DNA of 64,000 nt from Stercorarius parasiticus (taxonomy: Eukaryota > Chordata > Aves > Charadriiformes > Stercorariidae), in assembly GCA_013396915.1 (NCBI GenBank), contig VWZL01005008.1:372001-436000 (forward strand), given 5' to 3'. Below are positions 13,834 through 27,255 of the stretch, one piece after another. Position 1 is the stretch's first letter; the number at the start of each line of letters is the position of its first letter. The notes beneath the pieces are model-generated. The model ran no database searches and was not told where the DNA came from. It saw only the letters and a program-made list of their open reading frames with translations. Position numbers and translations under genes: made by a program.

Positions 13834-13922
13834 TTGAGAAAAAAGGTAGAGGAGATAAAGATAAGATCAGAGATGGTGAAAAGGCATTCATAAAGGGCAA
13901 GAGGGAAAGAGGGGAGGAAATC
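13834..13922 (+). repeat. Purine-rich tract
   Basis: About 90 bases are dominated by A and G on the plus strand (for example gagggaaagaggggaggaaa near 13900), with few pyrimidines. Such tracts are common in vertebrate introns and can form unusual DNA structures. There is no repeating unit of fixed length. The 61-codon open frame across it is a by-product of the low-complexity composition. Confidence 0.6.
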
Positions 13923-15607
13923 AATCACAAGTACAGACAAGATCAAATGGCAGCATACCAGTTAACAGCCGTATTTCCTTGGGGAAAAAAAGCTGCAGGA
14001 TGAAGAGGCAGTACAACACCATGCTGTGAGGAGTGCTGCTATCCGCACCCGCTGCATAGGAGAGAGTTGTTCTTTCTCCATAGCAACAAGATACTTAAAA
14101 GCCAATCTGGAAACTGAAGACCAGATTAAAAACAAAACACAACATGTATCGATTTATTACCTCTATTTTAAGTCTCATCTGTGAAGTACACAGGATAGCA
14201 TTTGTTTAGCCTAAGGAAGCATCTTCACAGAAAGCTCTCTTCTCCCTTTATACCTCCCCGTCTCAGAACCAATCCTTGGTGTGGAGCAAACTGTGGCACC
14301 TACACATGGTCCCTACTCTTAGGTAATGCCAAATGCATTAGGCACAAACACACCTTGCAGCAGCCTCAGGTGGTCACAGCTGAAGCCTACCAGCTTCTGC
14401 CTTTTGCAGGGACCGCAGGAAGGCATCAATACCTCCAAACTTTTCTCAAAGGACTCGGGACGACAGAGTCAGCCTTTTGTTGAAAAAAAAAAAAAACAAC
14501 AAAAACTTGCTGTTAAGTAGTTACCAGCTCAAGTCACTGTTTACAAGGGCTCGGGATATGCTCGTATCCTGTCCTTGAAGTCTGCTTATACCTGCTTGGA
14601 AACAGCTCTGCTAAGGTACCTGAATGGCTTCAATAAAGCCATTATGCTGACTGCATTGGCAGAGCTCTGGAAACATTACAGACCTCATCTCCTCCTCAAA
14701 GGCACCGAGGGAGCCTGCACAGCAAATTCCAGAATGCACCACGATTATTTAAGAAGCTCATAAAGTTTTGGGTGAATGGATCATACTGAAAAAGCTGCAG
14801 AATAGCAAAGGTTTCAGTCCTAGCCTTGGTTTAGCTTAGATGCTGAGATTACCTTCCTCGTGGAAGGGGGGCAATAAAAAAAGCTATCAAGTCACAGTTC
14901 CTTAACCACATCTCACAGCTACGTTTTGGTACTTAATTATTCCAAACAGCTAGAAGTGCATCTTTACATGCCAGCTCCAACCAAGAATCTTAATAAAACA
15001 AACAATCTTCCATTATACCCTCCTCTATTTTACTTCCCCAGTAATGAAAAGAGCTGGAGCAGAAAAGCTTACTCAGAATAATTACTGCTCAGTCCACGTA
15101 CCACTCAGTTAACTTGAAGATCTGACAATGGGAAATTCTACTCTTTTCCTACAAAGGACAAGCGTGGAACAGTATTAGAGTTACCTAGAACAGGCACAGC
15201 TGAACACAACGCAGAGTAGCCCTGTCTGTACTCCGCTAGGAGTGCTTTACAAAAGCTAGACAGATACGGGCAGTGCAACCAACGCAACTCATGCATTCAG
15301 TGTCTCTCAGGGCATGGCTTTGCAGGCAGCAGAGGACAGATCAGTGCAGAGAGGTAAAATGTTTACGCAGCACCTAAATAGGGAGACTTTTGTTCAGTGG
15401 AAGAGCAAAAAACATGCTGAGGGATTGGAAACACGAGCTTAAACTCCTCACTGGCGCTGAATACTGAAGAACTAGTGGGAACTGGGTACGATGAGGCAAA
15501 CGGAGCAAATGCACAAAGTTGTTGATTACATACAAGCATGCCAAAAATACGCTTCAGTGTGCCAATTTTGTTTGCTTTAAAGTTTCCCTTCCACTGCAAA
15601 ATGTTAT

Positions 15608-15690
15608 CTTATTTGAACGTCCAGAGGACTATGAGGAGGAAAGAAAAGCCTGCTTTGAGATTATCCAAAGACGTATTTCTAGTGCATGCC
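15608..15690 (+). other. Exon-like reading frame, unidentified
   Basis: One frame reads LFERPEDYEEERKACFEII and then QRRISSA. It is a charged, protein-like stretch that stands out from the hydrophobic or repetitive translations elsewhere. A possible splice acceptor is the 'cgtccag' ending near 15623, and a possible donor is 'agacgtattt' near 15669. Neither is strong, and the acceptor lacks a good pyrimidine tract. The wider frame (15519-15743) has 74 codons. I do not recognise the protein family. It could be a small exon of a gene spanning the window, a fragment of a decayed retrocopy, or chance. Confidence 0.2.
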
Positions 15691-16878
15691 ATGAAACCCA
15701 TCTTTTGAATTTCATATTAATATTAAACATAGTTCTAGCTTAGATTCACCCATGAGTCATAAGTTTAAAAAAAAAAAAAAGCACTGTACTCAGCAACTTT
15801 GCCTTGGCTTAGCACTATTATCTTACAAACTTCATCTGTACATCTGCCAAATCAAGAACTCCAGAAAAATCTGATCCACATACACTAAATAGCCATCTGT
15901 CTAACCATTTCTTGTAGGGCCAATGTATTTGAATGAATATTTTTGACTTAAAATATAGAAATTTTCAAATCAGCCAATCCTTAGCCACTGTATTTATTAG
16001 CAAAAAAATTTTTATGGATCTTGGTTTTTCATTTCCTTGTGCAACATTTTACTCAAGAATAAAATATTAATTTTTAAGCCACTGACTCAATTTACTCCTA
16101 CTTGTGAAAAAAATTACTTTATCTGACTAGAAAAGATTTCTAAAAGAGCTTCACAGAAAGGACAAGAGTAATTTTCATCTGCATAGATTATGAAGTAGAA
16201 AGAAAATTGTGAATCAGCTTGTCCTCATAAAAAGACATTTGCTAACCAAAGTCTGTTTCCTATACAATTAGTTACAAATGCAGAAATATTTCTTTTAATA
16301 AGTGGTTTCAAATGTTGCCAGCAACAAATCTCTGTGGAATGCATACAAAGTTGTTCTGTTTTCTTCCGCATAGGTTACCTTACTGAACTAAAAATGGAGG
16401 TATCCAAAGAGCTTTTTAGGAGTTTAGGAAGTAACACAGCTAAAATATATGACACTTTTTTTTTTTTTGACAACCCAAGTGGAAAATAATGACATTTATG
16501 AGTCTTTAGCTCAGAGCTTACAGTAGCTCTGCAAAAGCACCGTTTCCTATGCAGCCAGGTTTTACCCCAGCTACAGAAAATTCTCTTGCATCAAAGAGAC
16601 AGAAATGCTCACCCCAACCACCATTCCTATGTTCTTAAGCACTCTCCAACATGCAAACAAGACTGAAGATAACACTTAACCCCTCAAATACATTTCAAAA
16701 TGCTGTGAGACTGCAATGCAGAGAGCAGCAGGCAACCTTGGTGAGCTGCTCTGGAAGGGCTGTGTTACGCTGCTGGCAGCGAACAGTTCCTGTGCATGGT
16801 CAGTTCCACATCCTGTTATGTCCCACCACTTGTGTTACAGATGAAAGGTGAAAAGGACAACAATGGCTGGGTAGTCTC

Positions 16879-16907
16879 AGCATCCAGGATATTGTTTCCT
16901 GGATGCT
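16879..16907. repeat. Perfect 11-bp hairpin
   Basis: The arm agcatccagga (16879-16889) pairs exactly with tcctggatgct (16897-16907) across a 7-base loop (tattgtt). The structure can form in DNA or in RNA from either strand. The stem is too short for a microRNA precursor. Confidence 0.7.
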
Positions 16908-17891
16908 CCTAGGCAAAAACACTGCATCCACAAGGAACCCCAAAACACAGCTCATTACACACCAAAGTCCTGGTCAGATCTTGGAGCATATTCTTAATAA
17001 AAGGAGTCTGCAAAACTCTCCAGGATGCTTGCTTCTGCCAGCATCACCTCTGCCTTTTAAGGCTTCAGCCTCAGCCAACCCCACACCTCTCCCACCCCTG
17101 AGCCAGGTTGGTGGTCACACTGCGATCAGACACGGCATTTAGCAAAGCACCCTCTCAACGTTGATGTCACTCACACACGGGTATCCGGCACAGAACAGAA
17201 AATCACAAGGCACAGGCTGTAAATCACAAGGGCTTAGTCGTTCCATCTTAGGAAGTTTAATTATCCTGATTATGTTATCTTAATTAAATGGTAGTTAATC
17301 TAAGTTTATATTTAAGCCTGAAATGTGAATATATTTTAAAAACTCTTGATGATAGCAAATCTGAAGAGACAGCGGAAGGAAAGCAAAAATACCAGAGAAA
17401 GAAGGGTTGGTTGAATTTGATAAATGCAACCATGTTTCTAAATACAGGCAACTGCAGCTCAGGTGTTTCCTTGTTTAGGGTTGCCTAGGTGAATCGGATT
17501 TCTAAGGGGGAAATGGGAGGGTCTTCAAAAAAATTTGAAAGCAGATAAGCAAAACATAAAAGGTAAAACTGACGGTAAGAGAAGAAAAAACAACCTGTCA
17601 AGTCAGAGGTTAGCAGAGAATCTTTGAAGAGTCCTGCTGTGTGCATAGTTATTTACACTCTTCTGTCTCACAGAAAACAGTGGTGGTCTTGTAAAAAATT
17701 CACGGCAATCTAGCAAGGTGCCATGCATACAAGCCAGAGGCCAGCTTGAGCAAGTTAGTGGGGAGTGATAACCTTTCCAAAGAAGGAAGAAAAAAACCAG
17801 CTAGCCATTTAAAAAACTGTTTCTTGTTTCTTCAAGGGCAAGGGAAATCTAACATCGACAGCACAGAGAAAAACTGAAAACCAGGAATTAC

Positions 17892-17925
17892 AGCTGTAAC
17901 TCCTGTTAAGCAGGAGTTAACAGCT
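17892..17925. repeat. Hairpin with 14-15 bp arms plus a third direct copy
   Basis: The left arm agctgtaactcctg (17892-17905) pairs with caggagttaacagct (17911-17925) across a 5-base loop (ttaag), with one unpaired base. The motif cagctgtaact occurs again directly downstream (17927-17937), so the site holds three related copies, one of them inverted. It probably arose by local inverted duplication. The stem is too short for a typical microRNA precursor. Confidence 0.7.
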
Positions 17926-18387
17926 CCAGCTGTAACTGAATAGAGAGGATTCTACTAAACGCAGATACCACCATCTCAGCATCTGAACAGTAAGAGACAT
18001 TAGATGTCTTAGTCCTTCAACTTCACCCCATCCTACCTACACAGCTGAGATCCTCTCTGGGATTCTAAGCCACAAACCAAAACTGTGAGGACCTTTGGAA
18101 AAGAAAAGGGAAAAAAAAAAAAAACACAGGAAGAAACAGCACCAACAGTGTTTGGTGTTACCAAGCATGTAACCTGACAATGCCTTTAAATCCCTGGTAT
18201 GGGGAATAGCAGGACTGCTTTCCCCCATTGCCTGCTCATCAGACAGCACCTGGAACATGGGCTCTGCCCTGTGACCTTCATGCCCCACCACTTTGCACAG
18301 CAGGTAACAAGCCTTGCAGTGGAAACCAGGGTCACATACAGAAGTCCCATATGTAAGTAGCACTGCTCTGGAGACAGCATGCAATCA

Positions 18388-18872
18388 AGGCTGGCTGAAA
18401 AGGTACTGCATCCAGCTCTGGGAGCCCCCAACACATTGCATCAGGTCTAGAGGAGGGCCACAAAGATGATCAGAGGGCTGGAGCACCTCTCCTGTGAGGA
18501 CAGGCTGAGAGACTTGGGGTTGTTCAGCTAGGAGAACAGAAGGCTCCAGGGAGATCTTATAGCAGCCTTCCAGTACTTAAAGGAGCCCTCTTTATCAGGG
18601 AGTGTAGTGATAGAACAAGGGGTAACAGTTTTAAACTGAAAGAGCGCAGACTTAGACTAGAAATCAGGAAGAAATTCTTCACCCAGGGTGGTGAGACACT
18701 GGAACAGGTTGCTCAGAGAATGTGTGGATGCTCCACCCCTGGAGGTGTTCAAGGCCAGGTTGGATGGGCCTTTGAGTAACCTGGTCTAGTGGGAGGTGTC
18801 CCTGCCCACGGCAGGGAGGTTGGAACCAGATGATCTTTAAGGTCCCTTCCAACCCAAACATTCTATGATAAT
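18388..18872 (+). mobile_element. CR1 LINE, 5'-truncated 3' end
   Basis: This is a clear CR1 (chicken repeat 1) non-LTR retrotransposon 3' end. It begins in the last part of ORF2, where 'gaggagggccacaaagatga' followed by 'tcagagggctggagcacctc' encodes RRATKM-IRGLEHL, a conserved CR1 block. It continues through 'gaaattcttcacccagg' and 'ggaggtgttcaaggccaggt' to the 3' UTR 'ggtcccttccaaccc', and ends in the ATTCTATGATA tail. Full-length CR1 is about 4.5 kb, so nearly all of ORF1, the endonuclease and the reverse transcriptase are missing. Severe 5' truncation is normal for this family. Frameshifts and stops break the remaining frame, so the copy is dead. Confidence 0.95.
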
Positions 18873-21800
18873 GTGCTCATCTTTATATCTGAAGGATTTA
18901 GGTATCGCCAATAATCAAATGTTATCATAAGGTATGATAAAATATAACCATATTGCCCTCTTCCTGGCAGGATGATCTCTACCTGAACACCTACATTTTG
19001 CAACCAACATGTTGAACTCTGATACCCCACTTATAGGCATGTAGGCTGTTCATGGGGTTCTTTCCTTCTCAGCAGAGCTAGGAAGACCCCATATTCTCAC
19101 ATGCCTATCAGTAATTTGCACTAATAGTTTTGCAAGGTAACATCCTGCACCACTCTAAATTGAATTCCAGCCTTCCAATCAAGAGAAGCAAATCCACCTA
19201 TAACCTTCGCAAGCAATTAAATCTACTGTCCTTGCTAACTCTGGCAATTTCTCCAAGACTTGAACCTTAAGAATTTAGTAATTACTGCTGTTGCCCTTTG
19301 TTCTGCCATGAGCTTCAGACAGCAAGTTTCACTTCCAATGTGTGTCAGAATCAGTTACCAAAAAAGAAGTCTCTTTTAAAAAGATACTCAATAAAAACAA
19401 TCATGCTCCTGCTTTTTCCTTTTGGCAGTATAGAAAAGTCTTTATAAAACTAAGATCTGCCTTCTGTGACCTCTGCAGTCTCTGAGACTTTTGTCAAATC
19501 TTCTTTGCTAGCTTCCTTATTCTCATTTTAGACAGGTTTGAGTTTGCCTTTGGATTTTAAGGGAAGTATTTCTTTATATACACAGTTTATTTTGAAGTGG
19601 AAAATTCATTCCTTGAATCTAGACAAAAAATAATTCTATAATATTCCATATTTTTCAACAAACCAGTCACTCAGGAACACCTTACAAATTCACAGCTGCT
19701 ATGTACACACAGAACTGAGATGAGGCCCACAGACAGTGGGCAAGATAACAAGGGACATATTGTTTCCTTGGATAAACTGTTTTGAATCTGACTAGAAGTT
19801 AGACTTCACACTGAAATGCACTTAACATTTATACAAACCCTGCAAACAAAGTTGGCAACTAAGGGTTTGACAACACAAGTACCATTCCAAAATGAAAACC
19901 AGCAAAGGGGGATTCATACACTGGAAAATCATGAATGTTACTATTTATGGGACATTTAAAATATTACTTCACCTATAAATACACCAATTACATTAGTCCA
20001 TGAAACTAACTGAAACTGAAAGGAAGAAAAGCTATTGTCCTCCATGTGTATCACATTAGTAAGCAAGCCACATTGGAAGTGGAAAAGTGGGAGTGTATAG
20101 AACTGAAGAACAAACCTCTCTATCTTCACTAGTGTCTTTGAAAACAGAAATACAATAACCAAACACAGAAAAGGGAACTAGAATACAGTATGCTAGAAAT
20201 GCTTAATAAAGAAGTTCATCTCCGTCAGAAAGCGTGAAGGTTCAGTAGTCTATGTGCATGCAGACACATGACTTGTGGTGATCCACATGCATGCATGAGA
20301 GACAGTACACAAACTAATTTGTGTTCAGAGCTAGATGAGGCTAGGGTCAAGTGAGCATTTTAAAAATTAACTAGCTATTCTTGGTGCTCAATTTGAGATT
20401 CATTAAAGGATTACAGCTTTAGGACAGGCCCCTCCTGCCCTCTGAGATCTGGCACCTTCATCGCCCTTTACTAACTCTTGTAATCAAAAACTGAGGGATT
20501 CCCAAAACTGTTAAGTCACTTCTGGAAACAATGACCTGACGAAAGAATAAAGCAAGCAAAACACAGCTTGTGAGCAGGAAGCTACTTCTAATGTTAGTGT
20601 GAGTCATTATTATTATTTTGTTTTCTTGTTATTCTCATCCAGTCAAAGCCATTACTTTCAATTAAGGAGGCATATTTGGTCTTGGAGATACGACAACATT
20701 CAGTCATATTAGGCAACAACTTGAGATCTGTAAAAACCTGGGAGGTTTCTCTAGGAGCTTGCACTGGGTTCTTGGGCCACTAACTTGCTGGATGAACACA
20801 ATGGAAGCTGCCCAAGAAGGAGGAGCACAACAAGTGAGAAGAGGCAAGCCCCAATTGAATGGTGATGATCAATATGCTGTGGCCGTTATCTCCCAAGAAG
20901 CTGCGTGTAAAAGTAGGAAACTGCTAAGCTTCAAATTCAAGATTGGTAGGAAAATAGAAGCGATACAGTTAAAATATTTAGGTTCACATAAAGAAAATCA
21001 ATTGTGAGACTGAGTGCAATTACTAAGCAGGCACTCATTTCTGCAAGTGTTAGCTTGGGATATTTCATTGAAGGCAATTCCCATCTCCCCCTCCCTTCCC
21101 CTCAATACAGTTGCAGGACAGAGTGGAAGGCCATACTGCATTAAATCTCCATCATCCATTTTTAATTGCTGTTGGCAGCAACTATTCCATTTGTTCAAGC
21201 TGATTGCATAGTGGAGGGATCGGTCTCTGTTCTTAAGTGAGCTATTTGACTTTTTGGACTCCTGAGTGTTATCAATTGGTGCTTTACCATCTGCAGATGT
21301 CAGAGCGTTGTGCTCCCAAACAAAACTTTGTTAGTACTGGCTGGTTGCTGCTAACTTACCTGCAGCACCCTGAACAGGCCTTTGAGCGTTGACAGGATTC
21401 TTTATGAAAATTACATGGGAACCTATAACTTAGGCATTTGAAAACGTGCTGCAGCCTCAATTTAAAAATTCCAACCATGTGGGAGGATACAGCTTTAACT
21501 GTTACACATCGGAGATGCAAGACAATAACAAATATCTGAAATCCAGAATGAGCACAGAAAAAGTGGGCTTCCACACTCGGGACAAACCATTGTTTGGCCT
21601 TACTTAAAGTTTGAAAACAAATTTCTTATAGATTTTTAACCTGTCTGCACACATGCAAACTCCCACAAGTGGTCATCACAAAGAGACTGCACAGTCTCAT
21701 TTTTCATGGTACATTTTGTTCTTGCCGCCCTACAATTTTAGCAATTAAAAATCTACGGTAATTTTAGGTAATGGTCTTCAGTCCGCCTTTTTCCTCCTCC

Positions 21801-24800
21801 TTTCAGTCCTCCTGTCACCCTGCATAAGTTTCTGAGATGAAGCAAGCTCTGCCCTGAGCTTTGGGAACACAAGATCAGAGTTCATTCTCATCTTGTCCTG
21901 TAGGCTGTCACCATCCTTGACTCACTACTGAGCACTGTCTGTAATCCAGCCCTTCTGGAGCAGCTGGTATGTGGCTTGTGTGTTCCTACCTGCCTACAGA
22001 AGGGATAGATCCTTGTGTCAGCAGTTTTCCTAGAGAGAAATCTGGTAACAGCAGCACAAAGCCATCATAACACGTGGCTTGCCCAGAAACTTCTTTTTAT
22101 TTGAATAAATGGAGTATTGGAAAAAAGGAACAGAAAAGGGAAGTAGAAATATGAGTTCTTTCTAAAATGTATCATTTTCAACATGGAGCAGGGGATTTTT
22201 GTTTGTTTTGTTTTTAAATAAAGGCTACTAACTTATTTTGAAGTGTAAGAGGAGAGACCGTAGCAGAAACCTCAATTAAAAAAAAAACAAAACCACCAAA
22301 AGCACATGACTTATCTGGCTTACCTCCCACAAACACAAAGCAAACTGTCATTAAGTTACCCCTCTATGCATAGGAATTGAAGTTGAGCCCAGTCTCTCTC
22401 CTTTTTTCACACTGGATTAGGTGATAAGTTAGCCAGAAACAATTCAAAAGAGCTCCAAAACTATTCCTTATACGGCAGATATCTTTGAAAGCTCCATTCT
22501 GCCACTGATTTTGGCAGTTGTGAAGAGAATCTGTCCCATTTTTCCGTATCATCTTTTTCCTCACAGTACTCTAACTTTGAGGGGGTGCAGCTCTCCTGAC
22601 ATCATTACACACCCTGGAAGTCGAGGCATTATGCCAAGGCCTACGTCTTTACCATTTCTGCAGTTGCCCTAGTATGACGATATTAAGAAAAAAGCCTCAT
22701 AAGCAGTCCAAAATTACAGACAGGTCTCAACTGCATAAATATTTTTAAAGCAACTGACATCAAAACCTACTCAACGGGAGGGAAATGTATGTAGTGACAT
22801 GCTGCAGTTGCAGTGAAGAGGTAGAAATAACTACATTTCTGCCATCCTTGTTGCTGACTCACCACATTCCGGCTGCAGGATCCGATACCCTTAAAGCTGC
22901 TTGAGTTTCTAGATTTCCCTAATGCAGTCAAGTGCTTCACCACACAAATACACCACCTAGAACTGAGATAAAAATCTGTGTTCTTGAGTCCATAAGAAGG
23001 TGGCTGATACCCTTCAGGGGGTCAAGACAGCTATTAGGGGAAGAGTGGAAAATAACAGGCATTAAACAGGGCTTTTTGTTGCTAAGGGCAAGTGAGGTCA
23101 TATCAAGACAGCTGCAGAAAATGATGGCTTTGTCCAACTTTCTCATCTTCTGTCTTCCCTGGACTGAAAGTCATGTTCTCTTATTAGCATCCTAGTCCTT
23201 CACCCCAAACCAGCAATCAAACACTTCTCAGCAAAGAAGAAGACAGAGGCCTGGGTAATGGAAGCAGCAGCTGGGGAACAGCAGGGATATCTGCCCCTTG
23301 CTGCTACGTTCCAGCACTGCTCCAAGCCAGAGGCATCAAGGGGCAACAGGGACCTCATGCACTGCAAGTTAAGATCTCATCTCAGGTTAGAAAGACAAAA
23401 GACAGTCAGAGTATTCAGTTATAATGAAGACAAATGAATACTAACAAAAAAAAATTGACATCCTAGATCTCATGAATCTGAACCTTCTTTACAGTACATG
23501 CACGTACGCATCTGTGTTTGTAAGTTATATGCGCACACACACAATACTCACATACATGCTAAATACATTCCCCAAAAGAAGCTTTGACATTTCCAGTCTT
23601 AATCCTCTCACCCAGAACAGACCAAATTTCATTATCTTCAAGGCTAATTGCTAGGCTCAACTGCTGAAACTAACTTTTCATTATATGTCTATTTGCTGGG
23701 AGGACAATACTGGTTTGACTCAAACTCACTCTGATTAGCCCTACACCAGTGAGGGTCATTCCTGCCTTTGTCCAAATTAGTATGCCTCTTAAATTATGGA
23801 GTGAAGGTCACTTAACAGATCTTGGAGCGTGATGAAGCTCTGGGTAAAAACAGGATGCCACTGTCACTGTATTTATCATCTAGGTTCAGATCAGTTGTCA
23901 TCCTTTATGTCTTTGCTATGTTTTGTTATCTAAATATATGATTACCAAGATAAAGCTTATTTACCAAAAAAAGTTTATAAATAATACAAATCATCAGATG
24001 AAGGCTTTAGAAACAAAGCAATATACAAATATCACCCTTTCTGCTACGTGTTTTTTTCTTCTGCATAATAAACTATCCACAGACATGCACACATACAGCA
24101 ACAATCCATAGAGTGATTGCCGAAGAGGAGCATGGAATGGACCATTACTCCAATTTTGGACAGTAGGTGTAAATGAGAGCTTGACATTGCAGATATGTAT
24201 CAGTAGGGTGAAAGTAAGAGAAAAAAAACGTGTAAGAGGGATCATGAGTGATTAGTAATTACAACTTGCTGACACTGAATGGAACCAGGCCAGCTAGCAG
24301 GACCAATGCTTCCTACCCAGGCTCCTGCCCATCACATTCATTTTTATGGGAGGGTAAGGGTTACCTCATTCACCTTCTTTCTTCGCAAGACCTTTTTTTT
24401 GTATTGCATAGGCAGAGATTATTCTCACAGAAAACACATGAAGTAATATTGGATGTGTCAGAGCCCACAGGCAAGAACAGATTTGTCAAAATATCACAGT
24501 AGCCTCTTCTGCTACAAAGCTGACTTGGGGATTCACCCAGCCCATCTGCCACACATTTACAGGATCAGGGGTCAGCAGAAGCCAAAACTGAGGGGGAGAG
24601 AAGGGATGACATAGTCCTCACTCTATAGTCTTTAGCAGCTCTGCCTTCTACTTGCAGATGCACAACCCTAAGACGTGGGCTAAGAAAGAAAAGGAAGCAC
24701 ATGAGAATTTCCCCACGCTCTCTTTTCTTCTCACTTTTAGAAGCTGAAATAAATTTCTAATAGCTATATCCACACCACTGTTCGTATGGACCTAGGGCCC

Positions 24801-27159
24801 ATACAGGGACTGCTGCGCTCTGGCTAGAAGGACCAGCAAGGCCACAGGGGTTCTGCTCTACTGCCTTCCAGGAGACAGACCATAACCTGGAACAGCATTT
24901 AGCTGTACACAACAATGGTATTAAATGTTTCTTTAAGTGCTGCTTCTCCATGCAGCTGAAAACATAAAGATCCTTGAAGAGAGGAGTGTTGCAAACTGTA
25001 CTGTTTGCAAGCTGTCCAGGAAATGAGTCTTTCCCATAAAAAACAGTGTTCAAACTACAAGCCAAGATGTTCAGCATCTCTCCTAAGTCACTTGATTTCT
25101 GACAAATGTTATCTATCCTTATCTCTCACTGATCTGCTTATCTAGACTTCTCATTCTAAAAAAGTAGTTACAATGGTGTTTGAATATTGAGTGCTTTATA
25201 TACATCTAAAGTGTAAACAGATAGAGAAACAAGTCTCTGTCTCATTCTTTGTCATCTAATAAAAAAAAAAAAAGGTTTTCTAATTCCACACCACTATTTC
25301 GAAAAACGTAAAATGCAACATGGCATATATGCAATAAGAAGAAATCTTTGTGTCAAGTCATGAGCACATGCAGAAAAAACCTAGGTTATTGCAGCCTAAG
25401 TGAATTTTTCTGCAGTTTATAAAACCATAGTATGAAAAAATACCAATATAAAAAGGGAGTGCTGAGCCTCCCTAACATTTTCATGTATTTAATTTTGGAT
25501 GATAAGAACACCCCTACAAAAATCTCATCAAGTAATGAGATCTGAAATGAAAAATGACCACCCAGAAGTAAAAGTAGTCATACACAATTAATGAATTAAT
25601 TCAGCCAGCCAATAAATCAAACCAGCAAACCAGACAATTTTCAGTGCTTCTTGTATTGTAGTTTGCTCAAGGCCTACATTACCAATTGGTTGTTTCTTTA
25701 ATTCTTAACCATTTACAATAGAGCTTAACGTTATTCAAAATTTAAGCGTCATTCAAGAATACTATTTAGGAATACATTGTTCTTTCCAGGGTTCTAATTC
25801 CGAATAAAATTAATATCAGAAGGTTTACTTTACCTGTCAAAAAAGCCTGTGAGTATTCAGCAAGTTATTAGAGCATGGATAACTTTAACTTTCAAGAAAG
25901 GGTCCTAGCTCTTCCCTTTGTGGGTCAAACTTGTACAAACAGATATCAGACATTCAGAAAGTTATCACTGCCTGAAGCTCTCACACTTTGTTTCCATCAG
26001 GGACCCATGAAGCCCTTGGGTTATAGAATCAAGGACAACTTCTTAAAATTTTGTCAAAGACATTTTGAAAAATTTCACTTACTATTCAATATTGTGTGTA
26101 ACAATGGACTAAATTAAAAGAAACAGTAACTCTGGAAAAGCTCAAAGCAAGAGGCTATTGAGAAAAGAAACAGCAGCTTGACTGAAGGCTGAAAAACCAA
26201 GCCAAACTTCCTTCACCTTTCAGTTGCAAGTGTTATTTTCCCCCAAAGTTCATCTACTATCCTCCAATAGTTCCCTCATCTTTCTCCAGTTTTCACAAAA
26301 AAATTAGGCACACCTAGATACTGCTTCTCTTGAACTTTGCAACCACATGCTTCAATGCAGGAGCTACGCGTGCTTTTCATAGAAACCCATCACCAAATTT
26401 AGGTAGAAGAGGCAAAAGCCAAGACTGCTCTCCTAGTAAGACTGGATTCTCTGCAAGCTCCAAACGATGCTCCCACTCAAAACTTTTGAAATCTAGGGGG
26501 CTGCTGAAGGACAAAGCTGCTTGACACTCCCTGGCCTTTCATTTCTACCACACTCCATGCTGAAATCATGTTTATTGTTTTGCTTTTTTCCCTTTGGATA
26601 TAGCTTCTACACACCTGTGACCTAAACTAGCACCAACCGAGAACAAAGGACTGTGCTGATTCTCCAGGCCTTTTCCAACAGCAGGGGCTAGCTAGTGCCA
26701 ATTTCTAGTGCCAGCTTGGTAATGAAAGGTCACACAAATTCCTTTCTTCCAGATTTCCACTTTCTCAAGGAGGGCAGTGAGGAGAGCCCCTACAAGGTGA
26801 GTCATGATCAAAACCCTGCCTCCAATTACAATTACTTAAGCTATGATTCCTGAGTGAATTAATCAAAGTCTCTGCACAGCAAGATCTTTAATTTGACATA
26901 AATCCTTTCAAGTCACCTCCAAACCTGGGAATAAAACCAATTTTCCTCCTCCCAAACAGTTTCAACAATAGCCAAAACCTTCCCTGCACACAACAAAATG
27001 CACATGTACTCTCATTCGTAATTGATATACCATTTCTGAGCCAAATTTTCAAAAGGTAGTTTCCACCTGCATGCATATGCTGCTGCGATTAAGTCTTTAG
27101 TCCACACTTGCCCAACATTTAACAGTACTGCATGCCAGCACCTCCAAATCCAAACATGA
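18873..27159. other. Non-coding AT-rich DNA, no gene seen
   Basis: I see no gene or clear mobile element. Simple-sequence scraps include (ATT)n near 20606-20620, a short CA run near 23535 and a 14-A run near 25260. Open frames reach about 106 codons (24757-25077, minus) without recognisable domains. A 'gctgattctccaggcctttt ccaac' stretch near 26655 looks faintly like a CR1 3' end but lacks a tail. Confidence 0.55.
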
Positions 27160-27255
27160 ACCAGGACCCTGCCACATTAGGCCCTGTACAAATACAGGAA
27201 AATAAATGCATGCTCTCTGCCCCCAAGAAGCCCACAAACATAAACCCAACTAGAA
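27160..27255 (+). mobile_element. L2-like LINE 3' fragment
   Basis: 'ccaggaccctgccacattag' followed by 'gccctgtacaaatacagg' and, further on, 'ctctctgcccccaagaagcc' reproduces in order the blocks of an old L2-like repeat: a 'gtgctaggcgctgtacaaacacag' block, then 'agacagtccctgccccaaagagcttac'. Coding parts are absent. The overlapping open frames on both strands here (96 and 112 codons) are accidental. The repeat is named from memory of the consensus, so the exact family is uncertain. Confidence 0.5.

Larger units (their letters stand above)
9429..18387. other. Long non-coding stretch with small hairpins and one exon-like frame
   Basis: No gene can be assigned. A slightly GC-richer patch at about 12300-12700 carries overlapping open frames on both strands (up to 125 codons, minus). 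They lack domain signatures and overlap each other antisense, so I read them as chance. A purine-rich patch (13834-13922), two hairpins (16879-16907, 17892-17925), a 14-bp palindrome (12111-12124) and an exon-like frame (15608-15690) are listed separately. The rest is ordinary AT-rich DNA. Confidence 0.55.

Noticed and set aside
14384..14483. Good-looking splice acceptor 'cttctgccttttgcag' followed by an open frame
   Set aside because: The downstream frame runs into a poly-A stretch and encodes nothing recognisable; acceptor-like motifs are frequent in introns.
26650..26690. Faint CR1-like 'ctccaggccttttccaac'
   Set aside because: Too short, no CR1 body and no terminal ATTCTATG units.
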